Source: a virus. Taken from it: a DNA stretch of 43,539 nt. Location of the stretch: the IMG/VR virus record IMGVR_UViG_3300044638_004679, positions 1 through 43,539 of that record; one strand, 5' to 3'. How positions within the stretch are numbered: position 1 is the stretch's first letter; the number at the start of each line of letters is the position of its first letter. The position numbers and the translations under genes were made by a program. Below, one piece after another: positions 6,572 through 13,101 of the stretch. The notes under the pieces are model-generated. The model was not told the origin of the DNA and did not search any database. It saw nothing but the letters and a program-made list of their open reading frames with translations.

Positions 6572-6792
6572 TTGGAAAAAATCGACAGCGTTCGGGTGTT
6601 AACTTGGGGAACCAATGTGTAAACCCGTCGAAGCCTCTCGCTCCGCTCTATGCCCGAACGCTGAAAAGGGACTGCAATCAGGTGTTCAGTCACGGGCGAA
6701 AATCCACTAACGCCCTGTCGCGATTTCCCTTCGCGCTCTAAGTCTGATTGCAGAAAATTGGTCATTGTTGCGGACGTAGCTTCGCAGTTGTC
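6572..6792 (-). other. Structured intergenic region with two long inverted repeats
   Basis: Between the HTH gene and the 140-aa gene lie a perfect 11-base inverted repeat (CAGCGTTCGGG 6586-6596 with CCCGAACGCTG 6653-6663) and a perfect 10-base one (CTGCAATCAG 6672-6681 with CTGATTGCAG 6744-6753). The second encloses a shorter GGGCG/CGCCC pair. A 65-codon frame spans the region but looks like chance. It is a candidate leader RNA, operator or recombination site. Confidence 0.5.
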
Positions 6793-7215
6793 TCAAGTCG
6801 TTGCAAGAGGATATTGAAAAACTTTTCGACCGAGGCGTTCTTCGATCCTCTGAAGGTAGGCCACCTGCTCCGGCGTTCCGTTCTGGCCGCTGCCGTTGAG
6901 GAACGTGATACGCTGATCCATCAGGTGGTCCTTGCGCCGCTGCCATTCCTTATCTGACTCGCCATCGTGGCGGTAGATCGTGTACGGGCCATGATGGAGT
7001 TCCAAAGTGTACTGCTCAGCGTTCGGATTGACGGGCGTTTTCTCTGGCTTCGGGCCAAAGCCTTCCCATGCGCTGTCGTCGCTGTCCGATTGGAACGAAT
7101 CCTCGATTTCGCTGATCTTCTTGGTGGTGGATTTCATCATCGCCTCAATTGATCCGAGGCGTTTGTTCATCTTTTCGATGCTGGCGAATAGGATTTCTAT
7201 CTTCTGGTCGGTCAT
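6793..7215 (-). CDS. Hypothetical protein, 140 aa
   Basis: An N-terminal coiled coil (about 1-40, IEILFASIEKMNKRLGSIEA...) is followed by a Ser/Asp-rich linker. A charged C-terminal domain with HHGPYTIYRHDGESDKEW and helix LQRIEERLGRKVFQYP comes last. It is separated from the upstream gene by 12 bases and probably co-transcribed with it and the recombination genes. Not recognised. Confidence 0.7.
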   Translation of the reverse strand: MTDQKIEILFASIEKMNKRLGSIEAMMKSTTKKISEIEDSFQSDSDDSAWEGFGPKPEKTPVNPNAEQYTLELHHGPYTIYRHDGESDKEWQRRKDHLMDQRITFLNGSGQNGTPEQVAYLQRIEERLGRKVFQYPLATT

Positions 7216-7227
7216 AATTTTTCTGGG

Positions 7228-7701
7228 TTAGTTGCCGGTTGAACTGTCGGTTTCGGAAAGGCTGCGGTACTTGGCGAGAAGGTCGTCGATGGATGAGTCG
7301 GCCACAGGTTCCAGCTCCGGCTCGGCAGGCTTCTCGTCATCGACCTTCTGCTTCCTCTTACGCTGCTTCCCCTTGCGAAGCGCGTTGATAGCTTTCCAAA
7401 GCTGGGCGATTTCGCGACGCAGGTCCGAGAGCTTGCGCGACTCAAGATCCTTCTGAGCCTCCTCATCGGACGGCTTCCAATCGCAGCCATGCCAGACCCG
7501 ATGGGTTCGATCAAAAACCAAGACCTGACTCTTGACGTTCCGCATCGAGCCAAACGCCCGATTAGCCTCGACCAACCCACCGCCAATCGTCTCGACAATG
7601 TAGGCCAACAACTCGGACTTCTCCGAATTCAGATTGTGCCTCTTCGGCGGCATTTCTCGAAACGTGGACCGGAGCGTGGAGCCATTTGATAAGTAACTCA
7701 T
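7228..7701 (-). CDS. Hypothetical basic protein, 157 aa
   Basis: First gene of the 4.3-7.7 kb minus-strand unit. Residues about 25-75 are compact (LLAYIVETIGGGLVEANRAF, DRTHRVWHGCDWKPS). Then comes a charged helix with LRREIAQLWKAINALRKGKQ, a KRKRKQK patch and an acidic tail with ELEPVADSSIDDLLAKYRSL. It could bind nucleic acid or act as an adaptor; no family recognised. A TTGACT-N17-TATCTG promoter candidate lies just ahead. Confidence 0.7.
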   Translation of the reverse strand: MSYLSNGSTLRSTFREMPPKRHNLNSEKSELLAYIVETIGGGLVEANRAFGSMRNVKSQVLVFDRTHRVWHGCDWKPSDEEAQKDLESRKLSDLRREIAQLWKAINALRKGKQRKRKQKVDDEKPAEPELEPVADSSIDDLLAKYRSLSETDSSTGN

Positions 7702-8101
7702 GGTGGAAAACAGATAAGTCTCTTTTGTCGTCTAGTCAACGTAAATCTACCAATGGCTCCTTTTAAGTTACCCTTGGTCTACCTAGCTCATCTAAAGATA
7801 AGCCTCCCCTTTCTAAAAAAGGGGAGAGGCTTATTCCGAAAACGGAATGCTTGCGCTCCGCCTTTGGGGGCGGTGCCGCTTCCGTTTCGGAAAAGGATAT
7901 GTGAAGTGTTCTTGTCGCTTTGTCGGTCATGTAGGGCAGCGGGAATGCCTCGCAATCGATCAGAAATGCCCCGTAGAGCGTTCGTAAGCTGTTTTGCGGC
8001 TCTACGGACGGTTTCGCGTATGTCCGCGCTAGAATCGAATCGATGAAATGGCATGGTGCGAATGAGGTTTATTGGCCTACTTTTTATCCGGCGAAAAGTT
8101 A
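7702..8101. other. 400-base gene-poor region with hairpin cluster
   Basis: No convincing gene. The two frames present on opposite strands (7753-8046 plus, 7788-8054 minus) run through hairpin DNA. Seen directly: a 14-bp stem with a 2-base bulge (TAAGCCT+CCCCTTT 7799-7812 with 7818-7833), ATTCCG-AAAA-CGGAAT (7833-7848), CCGCC/GGCGG (7858-7873) and TTCCG-TTT-CGGAA (7880-7892). The second and fourth can also pair with each other. The first may end transcription from 8102-12907. The rest could be an origin, packaging signal or small RNA. Confidence 0.55.
7711..7739 (-). promoter_or_regulatory. Candidate sigma-70-like promoter
   Basis: On the minus strand TTGACT (7739-7734) is followed after 17 bases by TATCTG (7716-7711). 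The start codon at 7701 is only 9 bases beyond, so the transcript would be almost leaderless. The -35 matches consensus in 5 of 6 positions; the -10 is weak. Confidence 0.4.
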
Positions 8102-8347
8102 TCAGGATTGGATTCGCTCGACGACCGGATACACATCGTAGTCCTCGCTGAGTTCGACCGGCACGACGCGAATCCGCCCTTGCGTGTACTCGCCGGGATT
8201 TAATTCACGAGCCGCTCGTTCCGCGTCCTTGCGCGAGGAGAATTCGACCGTCTGGTAGCTGACGACCTTCTCCTTCATGTCGGACCAGCCAATCGCGCCG
8301 CTTAGCTGGACCTTATAGACTGGCTTCGCGAACAGGTTGCGGCTCAT
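8102..8347 (-). CDS. Hypothetical protein, 81 aa
   Basis: ATG 8347 overlaps the upstream stop (ATGA) and has GGAGG 13 bases before; a longer reading would overlap the neighbour by 100 bases. It looks like a small alpha/beta domain: VYKVQLSGAIG, VVSYQTVEFSSRKDAERAAR, YTQGRIRVVPVEL. The strand-helix pattern resembles short ferredoxin-like phage proteins of unknown role. Last gene before the hairpin cluster. Confidence 0.7.
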   Translation of the reverse strand: MSRNLFAKPVYKVQLSGAIGWSDMKEKVVSYQTVEFSSRKDAERAARELNPGEYTQGRIRVVPVELSEDYDVYPVVERIQS

Positions 8348-8688
8348 GGATACAGTCCTCCCGTGCGGATGACGCTGATGATCGTCTCCGAATCGTCGAT
8401 GAGTTGCTGCCGTCGTTTCTCGCCCTCGCCGGTCGTATCCGCGCACTGGTACATTCGGACGTAGAAAAGCGCGTCCTGGAGGCAGGTGAGCGCGGCGGCG
8501 ACGTGCGCGAGACGGGTTGATGCGGATGCGATGAAAGGATTCTGAAAATCAGCGGCCATCAGTTCGAGTTGTTTGGCCAACTCATCAAGCGGGATATTTC
8601 GCGCCTTCAAAGATTCGTCCTTATGTTTTTTTTCAACAAACTCTAAGATTTCGTATGCGTTGTACGGTCCGTTTGTTCCAGTTATCAT
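8344..8688 (-). CDS. Hypothetical helical protein, 114 aa
   Basis: It starts at ATG 8688 in an ATGA overlap with the preceding gene. The protein is mainly helical (LDELAKQLELMAADFQNPFI, TRLAHVAAALTCLQDALFYV) and ends in a charged segment with GEGEKRRQQLIDD. No membrane segment. Not recognised; part of the coupled 8.1-9.3 kb group that includes the lysozyme-like gene. Confidence 0.7.
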   Translation of the reverse strand: MITGTNGPYNAYEILEFVEKKHKDESLKARNIPLDELAKQLELMAADFQNPFIASASTRLAHVAAALTCLQDALFYVRMYQCADTTGEGEKRRQQLIDDSETIISVIRTGGLYP

Positions 8689-8918
8689 AGCGTCTCCAAA
8701 TCAGGTGTACCGGGGCAGAGTTTGTCGCCTTCCTCGCGTTCGATGATGAGTTCAAGGATCTGAGTGCCATCCTTCGCGATGAGGGAGCAGATATGTTTGT
8801 TGTCGTCGTAAATGCTGAGCGGGGTTGCGCCGTGTTCTTGCTCCTCGCCGGTTAGGATGGCGTTGAACAGATCGACGATGGTCTGGGCGTTGTCGCGGGA
8901 TTGAATGGTTAGTTTCAT
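8685..8918 (-). CDS. Hypothetical protein, 77 aa
   Basis: ATG 8918 overlaps the stop of the lysozyme-like gene (ATGA). It is a compact alpha/beta protein: LTIQSRDNAQTIVDLFNAIL, then a beta section with ATPLSIYDDNKHICSLIAKD and ILELIIERE. Acidic overall. Not recognised. Confidence 0.7.
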   Translation of the reverse strand: MKLTIQSRDNAQTIVDLFNAILTGEEQEHGATPLSIYDDNKHICSLIAKDGTQILELIIEREEGDKLCPGTPDLETL

Positions 8919-9271
8919 TTTCTTGCTGTTGTTTGACTGGTTTCGAGAGAGGAAAGTTTTCGCATGACACGACGGCCATAGGCGCGGGAGGAGGAACGAT
9001 GGATGGCTCGTGGCCCACCCTGCCAGATCCTTGCGAGCGATTCGTCGCTGAGATGTTTGCCGTAATGGCTTAGGTATGCGTGGGCAATGAACGTTGCGAC
9101 GGCTCGATTCGTTACCTGAGTGTGCGCGTAATGCGTCCCCATGATGCGATTAACATCTCTTACCATAATCGGCTTAATCTGGAGCGCGCCAAGTTCGCCG
9201 TGTTTGCCGCGAGCGAGGTCATTTCCGTTCGATTCGATCTGAATCAGGGCCGAAAGAAGCAATGGATGCAT
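8915..9271 (-). CDS. Lysozyme-like/lytic transglycosylase domain protein, 118 aa
   Basis: The likely start is ATG 9271, because upstream codons overlap the previous gene. The protein has the hallmarks of the lysozyme-like superfamily: ALIQIESNGND with the candidate catalytic Glu13, GELGALQIKPIM (28-36), a conserved helix, and LARIWQGGPRAI (79-90), matching the usual WNGGP segment. No signal peptide was seen. It probably cleaves peptidoglycan glycan strands and is the best endolysin candidate in the window. It is distant from the holin cluster at 18.5 kb. The basic C-terminal tail (SSSRAYGRRVMRK) may help binding. Confidence 0.75.
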   Translation of the reverse strand: MHPLLLSALIQIESNGNDLARGKHGELGALQIKPIMVRDVNRIMGTHYAHTQVTNRAVATFIAHAYLSHYGKHLSDESLARIWQGGPRAIHRSSSRAYGRRVMRKLSSLETSQTTARK

Positions 9272-9338
9272 GATTTTATTCTCGTTTACGCGTTGAACGG
9301 ATGCGCGCACCCCCGATTTACCGGATAAACGGAGCGGC

Positions 9339-9647
9339 TCAAAGCCCTTTCGCCTTCCTGATAACGGCGCGAGCAAAGTCCAAGTCGTCGTCGTCGGCCA
9401 TTGGATGCGCGAGGCGTTCAAGCGCGGAGAGAAGATCGGGGGCGGAGGCGATTAAATGGGCGTTGGCAAGCGGTTCGTCCATGTGAGGCGCGAAGGCGCT
9501 TACGTTGACTCGCGCAAGGACAAGCTCGCCTTGCGGATGATTCAATGACGCATCGCTTCCATCGATGACCTCAAGGACAGACAGTTTCGAGTCGAATCGA
9601 TCTTCATCGAATCGGACAAGCCAAGGGCCGGGGGTATGGGATTTCAT
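9339..9647 (-). CDS. Conserved phage protein (HTPGPW...NAHLIASAPDLL), 102 aa
   Basis: It begins MKSHTPGPWLV and contains ANAHLIASAPDLLSALERL followed by ARAVIRKAKG. This layout is widespread in phages and prophages of many hosts; its function is unknown. The protein appears to be a small beta domain with a C-terminal helix. The start follows GAACCA without an SD site. Confidence 0.8.
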   Translation of the reverse strand: MKSHTPGPWLVRFDEDRFDSKLSVLEVIDGSDASLNHPQGELVLARVNVSAFAPHMDEPLANAHLIASAPDLLSALERLAHPMADDDDLDFARAVIRKAKGL

Positions 9648-9651
9648 TGGT

Positions 9652-10251
9652 TCAGGCTTTGACGGTGAATGATTCTGCGAACCGCTCGCCTTCCTTGCGT
9701 CCTGATTCGGAGCCGCCTAGAACGACAGCCTCGCACGCGGAATCCGATAGCTGGCGCGCATAGGCGTTCCAGTGTTCGCGTGCGTCGCAATAGGGGATGC
9801 CGCAATCGCGGTTCAGGATATGCGCGAAGGATGAATAAAAGTCGGCGCGAACGGATTCGACCGCATCTTCCATGTCGATAGCGCGGAGAAGATCCGCGTC
9901 CATGCGGGATAATTCCATGCGCGGGAGGAGGATTTCGACGGCAAAGTCGCGTGCGTCCGCCCATATGCTGCTGTACGCGTTTGTCCTAAGCCACAGGGAG
10001 CCGTCCTGAAATAGATGGTATTTGGATGCGTCCGACGATTCATCTTCGCGGAAAGAGTCTGCTATGTCGTCCGCGAATGGCGCGAGAGTTTCGATGAGGT
10101 CTTGCTCCTCGTCCGATAGGAACGAGTCCATGCGGTAATTTTGTCGGATGTAAGCAAGCGCGGATTGCGGGAGCCGGTCAGCGTGAAACGAAAGCAGGAT
10201 CGTCTCGCGTGCAATGATGCGTTCGATGATGGGGAGCAATTTTGGATTCAT
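9652..10251 (-). CDS. Hypothetical protein, 199 aa
   Basis: An acidic, mostly helical protein (LLPIIERIIARETILLSFHA, LSDEEQDLIETLAPFADDIA). A central part has WLRTNAYSSIWADARDFAVE and a Cys-containing stretch (RDCGIPYCDAREHW). No membrane segment or recognised motif. The ATG at 10251 follows ATAATCCAATCCA, one of the AAATCC-type leaders. The gene is separated from its upstream neighbour by a hairpin with a GCAA loop. Confidence 0.7.
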   Translation of the reverse strand: MNPKLLPIIERIIARETILLSFHADRLPQSALAYIRQNYRMDSFLSDEEQDLIETLAPFADDIADSFREDESSDASKYHLFQDGSLWLRTNAYSSIWADARDFAVEILLPRMELSRMDADLLRAIDMEDAVESVRADFYSSFAHILNRDCGIPYCDAREHWNAYARQLSDSACEAVVLGGSESGRKEGERFAESFTVKA

Positions 10252-10333
10252 TGGATTGGATTATTTGAGGAAGGACTTGTGGCCTACCCTGTCGCAGCAC
10301 GCCTTGCGGCATGATGCGCGTAGGATGGGTCAT
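10252..10333 (-). promoter_or_regulatory. Intergenic hairpin with GCAA tetraloop
   Basis: On the minus strand, CATGCC-GCAA-GGCGTG (10313-10298) forms a 6-bp stem, including one G-T pair, with a GNRA-type loop. CCTAC/GTAGG can form an outer pair. It lies between a stop (10334) and the next start (10251), like the elements at 11166-11244, 12002-12075 and 12412-12482. Confidence 0.45.
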
Positions 10334-10537
10334 TTAGTCGAGACTTGACCAGAGGGCGGAGCCGCGTAGGCCGCTATAATGGACTTCGTATCGCGGAGGA
10401 TTCGGGACGCCCACCTCGCGCCAAAGGTCAAGTTGCTGGCGCGCATAGGCGACGGCGTCCGATTCGGTTTTTGACCAGTGGACAAGTTGAGGCTTGGAGC
10501 CGCTAGAAAGCGATGTTTGCATGACGTAATAATTCAT
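10334..10537 (-). CDS. Hypothetical protein, 67 aa
   Basis: A short alpha/beta protein (MNYYVMQTSLSSGSKPQL, a helix ESDAVAYARQQLDLWREV, then PRYEVHYSGL). The start follows CCCCGCGCATCCA, the same leader as the gene at 10838. The pattern recalls small phage domains with a strand-helix-strand core; not recognised. Confidence 0.65.
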   Translation of the reverse strand: MNYYVMQTSLSSGSKPQLVHWSKTESDAVAYARQQLDLWREVGVPNPPRYEVHYSGLRGSALWSSLD

Positions 10538-10556
10538 TGGATGCGCGGGGAATGGG

Positions 10557-10838
10557 TTAAATGTCGAAGGTAATCAGACGGTAGCCTTTGCGCGGCTCAA
10601 TCTTGGCTGTCATTCGCTCCTTTCGCGTCGTATCGCGCATTGCCTGATTCCATTCTACTTTTTCGCGGAAAGAGCCGTTTCCGATTTTTACCGAGACATT
10701 GCGCGGCATTTCATGCGCGAGATGTTGTGCGCGTTCGAATTGCGCCAGTGGTGAAAGATTGGGAAAGGCCGGGATTGAATCTCCAAAGCCATTCCAGAAT
10801 TGATCCGATAAATCGCGGAAAATTGCTGTGATTTTCAT
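10557..10838 (-). CDS. Hypothetical protein, 93 aa
   Basis: Begins MKITAIFRDLSDQFW. The middle has a helix (LAQFERAQHLAHEM) and a beta segment (RNVSVKIGNGSF); the tail is basic with RKERMTAKIEPRKGYRLITF. A GCGCATCCA leader precedes the ATG. Not recognised. Confidence 0.65.
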   Translation of the reverse strand: MKITAIFRDLSDQFWNGFGDSIPAFPNLSPLAQFERAQHLAHEMPRNVSVKIGNGSFREKVEWNQAMRDTTRKERMTAKIEPRKGYRLITFDI

Positions 10839-10856
10839 TGGATGCGCGGGGATAAA

Positions 10857-11165
10857 TTAGAATTGCTGAATGACGATTCCGCCGTCGAATGGGACGACTT
10901 GCGTGCGGTCCTGAAGCCAATCCAAAGCCTCGGATTCAGATTCGAAACTCTGGCCGTGTTCTTTGGACGCGACGATTGCGGAGGGGTGTTCCGCGAATTC
11001 ACAGCAAATGCCGATAGGATCGAGTTCCAACTCAAAACAGGTTGACTTTTCGTAGTCTTCCAAATACGCGAATAATGCGCGGCGTGCGGGGACGGTGAAT
11101 TGAGTTTCGCGGCCGCATAGGCGGAATGCTTCGATGAATTGGAATTCTGTGACTATGGTTTTCAT
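10857..11165 (-). CDS. Conserved phage protein (ELDPIGICCEF type), 102 aa
   Basis: It contains RRALFAYLEDYEKSTCFELE followed by DPIGICCEFAEHPSA. This matches a small phage family whose members carry a YLEELEEDTG-like helix and a CCEY/CCEF motif; that comparison is from memory. The C-terminus (ALDWLQDRTQVVPFDGGIVI) matches the usual end of that family. Function unknown. Confidence 0.7.
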   Translation of the reverse strand: MKTIVTEFQFIEAFRLCGRETQFTVPARRALFAYLEDYEKSTCFELELDPIGICCEFAEHPSAIVASKEHGQSFESESEALDWLQDRTQVVPFDGGIVIQQF

Positions 11166-11244
11166 TGGATTTGGATTTGTTGAACCGGGAATCGGGATGA
11201 TTCACCGCCGGAGGCTACCGTTGCCGATAGTCTCGCGCGGGAAA
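11166..11244 (-). promoter_or_regulatory. Stop-codon hairpin element, copy C
   Basis: The TGA of the upstream gene (11247-11245) lies in TGATT (11247-11243), which can pair with AATCA at 11202-11198. Inside lies CTATCG-GCAA-CGGTAG (11230-11215), a 6-bp stem with a GNRA loop. The next ATG follows CAAATCCAAATCCA. The layout matches copies at 12002-12081 and 12433-12487. Confidence 0.5.
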
Positions 11245-11613
11245 TCAAAGCGAGCCGTTCGATTCGGCAATGTCGCCCCATGAAGCGATTCGATAGTGTC
11301 CATTCATTCGGACAATTGTAGGCGCATAAGTGTCGCCAATGTTCAGGTACTCAACCCAAGTTCCGTTTCTAGTCTGAAAGGCTTCTATGCCGAAAGTTTC
11401 CAGTAATGCGTCAAGGCAATGAAGGCGCACGTCAGAGGTTGAGGGCGCATGATAGCACTCGCGCACTCGCGCATCACCGGCGGGGAGCGATTCAAGTTCG
11501 GAACGGCGCATTCGGAAGATAGCTTTGGCTTCCTTTCCCTTGCCGGGGAAAGCCGATTCGATAGACGTAATGGACGGGGAGCGGAAACGGGGAGCGGATT
11601 TGGTTATGGTCAT
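11245..11613 (-). CDS. Hypothetical protein, 122 aa
   Basis: ATG 11613 follows AAATCCAAATCAAATCCC, the recurring leader; the longer upstream reading overlaps the neighbour. A basic N-terminus (SAPRFRSPSITSIESAFPGK) is followed by a helix (EAKAIFRMRRSELESL), then LHCLDALLETFGIEAFQTR and a beta-rich end (TYAPTIVRMNGHYRIASWG). The last codons (GSL, stop) form part of the hairpin after the gene. Not recognised. Confidence 0.65.
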   Translation of the reverse strand: MTITKSAPRFRSPSITSIESAFPGKGKEAKAIFRMRRSELESLPAGDARVRECYHAPSTSDVRLHCLDALLETFGIEAFQTRNGTWVEYLNIGDTYAPTIVRMNGHYRIASWGDIAESNGSL

Positions 11614-11629
11614 GGGATTTGATTTGGAT

Positions 11630-12001
11630 TTATTCGGTGACAAGTGATTCCTCAGATTCAATGGCGCAGTGAAGTTCGAACCAAATGCTTTCGAGTTCTG
11701 AGGAAACTTGCGCGATTGCCTCGGTGACTGGCGCGGGGAATAAATCGGCGTTTTCCCCGTCCATTCCACGATATCGGAAAGACTCGGCGGCGGCGGTCAT
11801 GAAGGACAATAGAGTCTCGAAAGCGGATTCCATCGAAGGATTCCCGCGCAGAGTCAAATCAGTGACTCGGTGTTCACCGAAAGGACCGTCAAGGATAAAG
11901 CCGGACGGGGACAGTGAGACGGTGATTTGCTCTTCTCCTTTGCCGATAGAAACGGCGGGGAGCAAGCGCGCTGAGATTAGGAACGGAGCGGATAGCTTCA
12001 T
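11630..12001 (-). CDS. Hypothetical protein, 123 aa
   Basis: ATG 12001 follows the AAATCC-rich leader. The protein starts MKLSAPFLISARLLPAVSIG; a beta-rich first half (QITVSLSPSGFILDGPFGEH) is followed by helices (MESAFETLLSFMTAAAESF, AIAQVSSELESIWFELHCAI) and an acidic end. It resembles no family I know. The separation from the upstream gene is the hairpin at 12026-12081. Confidence 0.65.
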   Translation of the reverse strand: MKLSAPFLISARLLPAVSIGKGEEQITVSLSPSGFILDGPFGEHRVTDLTLRGNPSMESAFETLLSFMTAAAESFRYRGMDGENADLFPAPVTEAIAQVSSELESIWFELHCAIESEESLVTE

Positions 12002-12081
12002 GGGATTTGATTTGGATTTGATCGGCTTTGATTCACCGCTATTCCCTACCGTTGCCCGAAGGGAAGCGCGGGGAATCAAAG
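12002..12081 (-). promoter_or_regulatory. Stop-codon hairpin element, copy B
   Basis: A perfect 9-base inverted repeat (CTTTGATTC 12026-12034 with GAATCAAAG 12073-12081) encloses a second one (TTCCCT 12042-12047 with AGGGAA 12060-12065). The outer arm contains the stop codon of the upstream gene (12078-12076). The next ATG follows 24 bases after the hairpin, behind AAATCCAAATCAAATCCC. Confidence 0.6.
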
Positions 12082-12411
12082 GGAATTGACGCACTCGCGC
12101 AGGATTTGACGGAAAGCGTCAACCTTTCGCATAAGCTCCTTATCCGCAGCGTCAAAGCGCGCTTTGGATTGGGCGATTGAATCGCGTTCTAATTTCATGG
12201 CCGCATGTTTTGCTTCTGAAAGGATGACCTCAGCACGCTTTCCCGCTTCCCGAATTGAAGCGGAAGCATAAATTCCCGGATGAAAGTCGCTTCGGATATC
12301 GCATTCGATGAAAGGGATTTGCTCACGGAGCCAATCGCCGCAGTAGGAACCGGAGCCTAATTTATCTGCGGCATCACTGAGGATTTGGATTTCTTCGGAT
12401 TTGGATAACAT
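12076..12411 (-). CDS. Hypothetical helical protein, 111 aa
   Basis: Mostly alpha-helical: MLSKSEEIQILSDAADKLG, then a Cys-containing loop (GSYCGDWLREQIPFIECD), then long charged helices (AGKRAEVILSEAKHAAMKLE, ARFDAADKELMRKVDAFRQI). It ends CVNSL with the stop inside a hairpin arm. It begins behind an AAATCC-type leader. Role unknown. Confidence 0.7.
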   Translation of the reverse strand: MLSKSEEIQILSDAADKLGSGSYCGDWLREQIPFIECDIRSDFHPGIYASASIREAGKRAEVILSEAKHAAMKLERDSIAQSKARFDAADKELMRKVDAFRQILRECVNSL

Positions 12412-12487
12412 GGGATTTTATTTGGATTTGGATTTGATTGCCGATTGCTGCCCATAGTTTCCTAGGGGCAGGATATCGGGAATCAAA
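12412..12487 (-). promoter_or_regulatory. Stop-codon hairpin element, copy A
   Basis: A 13-base inverted repeat with one mismatch (TTTGATTGCCGAT 12433-12445 with ATCGGGAATCAAA 12475-12487) encloses CTGCCC/GGGCAG (12448-12453, 12466-12471). The outer arm holds the TGA of the 46-aa gene. The next start is 21 bases after the hairpin, behind AAATCCAAATAAAATCCC. Confidence 0.6.
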
Positions 12488-12623
12488 GCTTAGAAATCAG
12501 TCTCCAATTGCCCGAATACATCGAATAAGCGTAAAGTCTGAAATCAGAATCGGATTTGAAATCCATTCGAATAGTAAAGTTTCGGTTGAGAAGCTTTTCA
12601 AATACTTCAAAAGTATAGGTCAT
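12483..12623 (-). CDS. Very small hypothetical protein, 46 aa
   Basis: Frame of 46 codons from ATG 12623, 4 bases after the stop of the 35-aa gene. It reads MTYTFEVFEKLLNRN, then a beta-like middle (FTIRMDFKSDSDFRLYAYSM) and NWRLISKL. Its stop lies in hairpin copy A exactly as for the two related junctions, which supports it being a real gene. Confidence 0.5.
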   Translation of the reverse strand: MTYTFEVFEKLLNRNFTIRMDFKSDSDFRLYAYSMYSGNWRLISKL

Positions 12624-12627
12624 TGGT

Positions 12628-12735
12628 TCAATGGTTAGGAGTAAAACCGAGTGACGTTTCTAGATAGGCTTGGATTAGGATGATCGTGACAATTGCAGCT
12701 GCAATGGCGATGCGTTTGAGAGTGATGCGTTTCAT
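12628..12735 (-). CDS. Very small membrane peptide, 35 aa
   Basis: Frame of 35 codons from ATG 12735. A basic start MKRITLKR is followed by a hydrophobic helix (IAIAAAIVTIILIQAYL) and a short polar tail. It sits between two tightly spaced genes and has a CC-ending leader (GAACCC) like its neighbours. A membrane peptide of unknown role; small size limits certainty. Confidence 0.45.
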   Translation of the reverse strand: MKRITLKRIAIAAAIVTIILIQAYLETSLGFTPNH

Positions 12736-12739
12736 GGGT

Positions 12740-12907
12740 TCAAAAGTATTCGAAAGACAGGCCGATATCGGAAAGCTTAGGTAAACCGGCTTTGGAACGA
12801 ATCGAGTGAGCTTGCTTTAAGAGCTTCTCGACTTGCTTCAAGTCACCGGCTTTTGCCGCGCTTTCCGCTTGGATCAGGACTTGACGAACGGCTTGCTTTT
12901 CTTTCAT
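12740..12907 (-). CDS. Small helical protein, 55 aa
   Basis: Frame of 55 codons from ATG 12907, the first gene of the leftward block. Helical, lysine-rich: KEKQAVRQVLIQAESAAKAG, then LKQVEKLLKQAHSIRSKAG, ending DIGLSFEYF. The start lies 6 bases after a candidate -10 box. Not recognised. Confidence 0.55.
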   Translation of the reverse strand: MKEKQAVRQVLIQAESAAKAGDLKQVEKLLKQAHSIRSKAGLPKLSDIGLSFEYF

Positions 12908-12913
12908 GGGTAC

Positions 12914-12942
12914 AGACTAGGGGAGAGAGGGGAGAGAGTCAA
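12914..12942 (-). promoter_or_regulatory. Candidate promoter of the leftward accessory block
   Basis: On the minus strand TTGACT (12942-12937), 17 bases, TAGTCT (12919-12914), then the ATG at 12907. It has the same -35, the same spacing and nearly the same short distance to the start as the candidate at 7711-7739. It lies in the divergent gap 12908-13101, which also holds an A/T-rich stretch near 12940-12968. Confidence 0.4.
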
Positions 12943-13101
12943 AGAAAAAAACAAATTAATTTTTAAAGCGGGGCGAAAGGGGCGGATTCATTGGGCGGAA
13001 TGAGGGAAAATAAATTTGAGAATGGGCGATTGGCGAAAGGGAAAACGGACCGTCACAAGCCAAAGGTTGAAAGCCGCAGGCAAAGCCGCTATGCGTCATG
13101 C

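Noticed and set aside
6568-6765. 65-codon minus-strand frame with a GTGA overlap to the HTH gene
   Set aside because: It crosses both long inverted repeats, has no protein-like pattern or SD site, and the DNA structure explains the region better. It is not fully excluded.
7753-8054. Two opposing frames (97 and 88 codons) in the 7.7-8.1 kb gap
   Set aside because: Both translate hairpin sequence into Arg/Phe-rich strings. The minus frame has a reasonable N-terminal half but no start signal or overlap with neighbours.
8915-9421. Longer start for the lysozyme-like protein (168 aa)
   Set aside because: The extra 50 residues overlap the previous gene in another frame and are low-quality sequence; the domain begins directly after ATG 9271.
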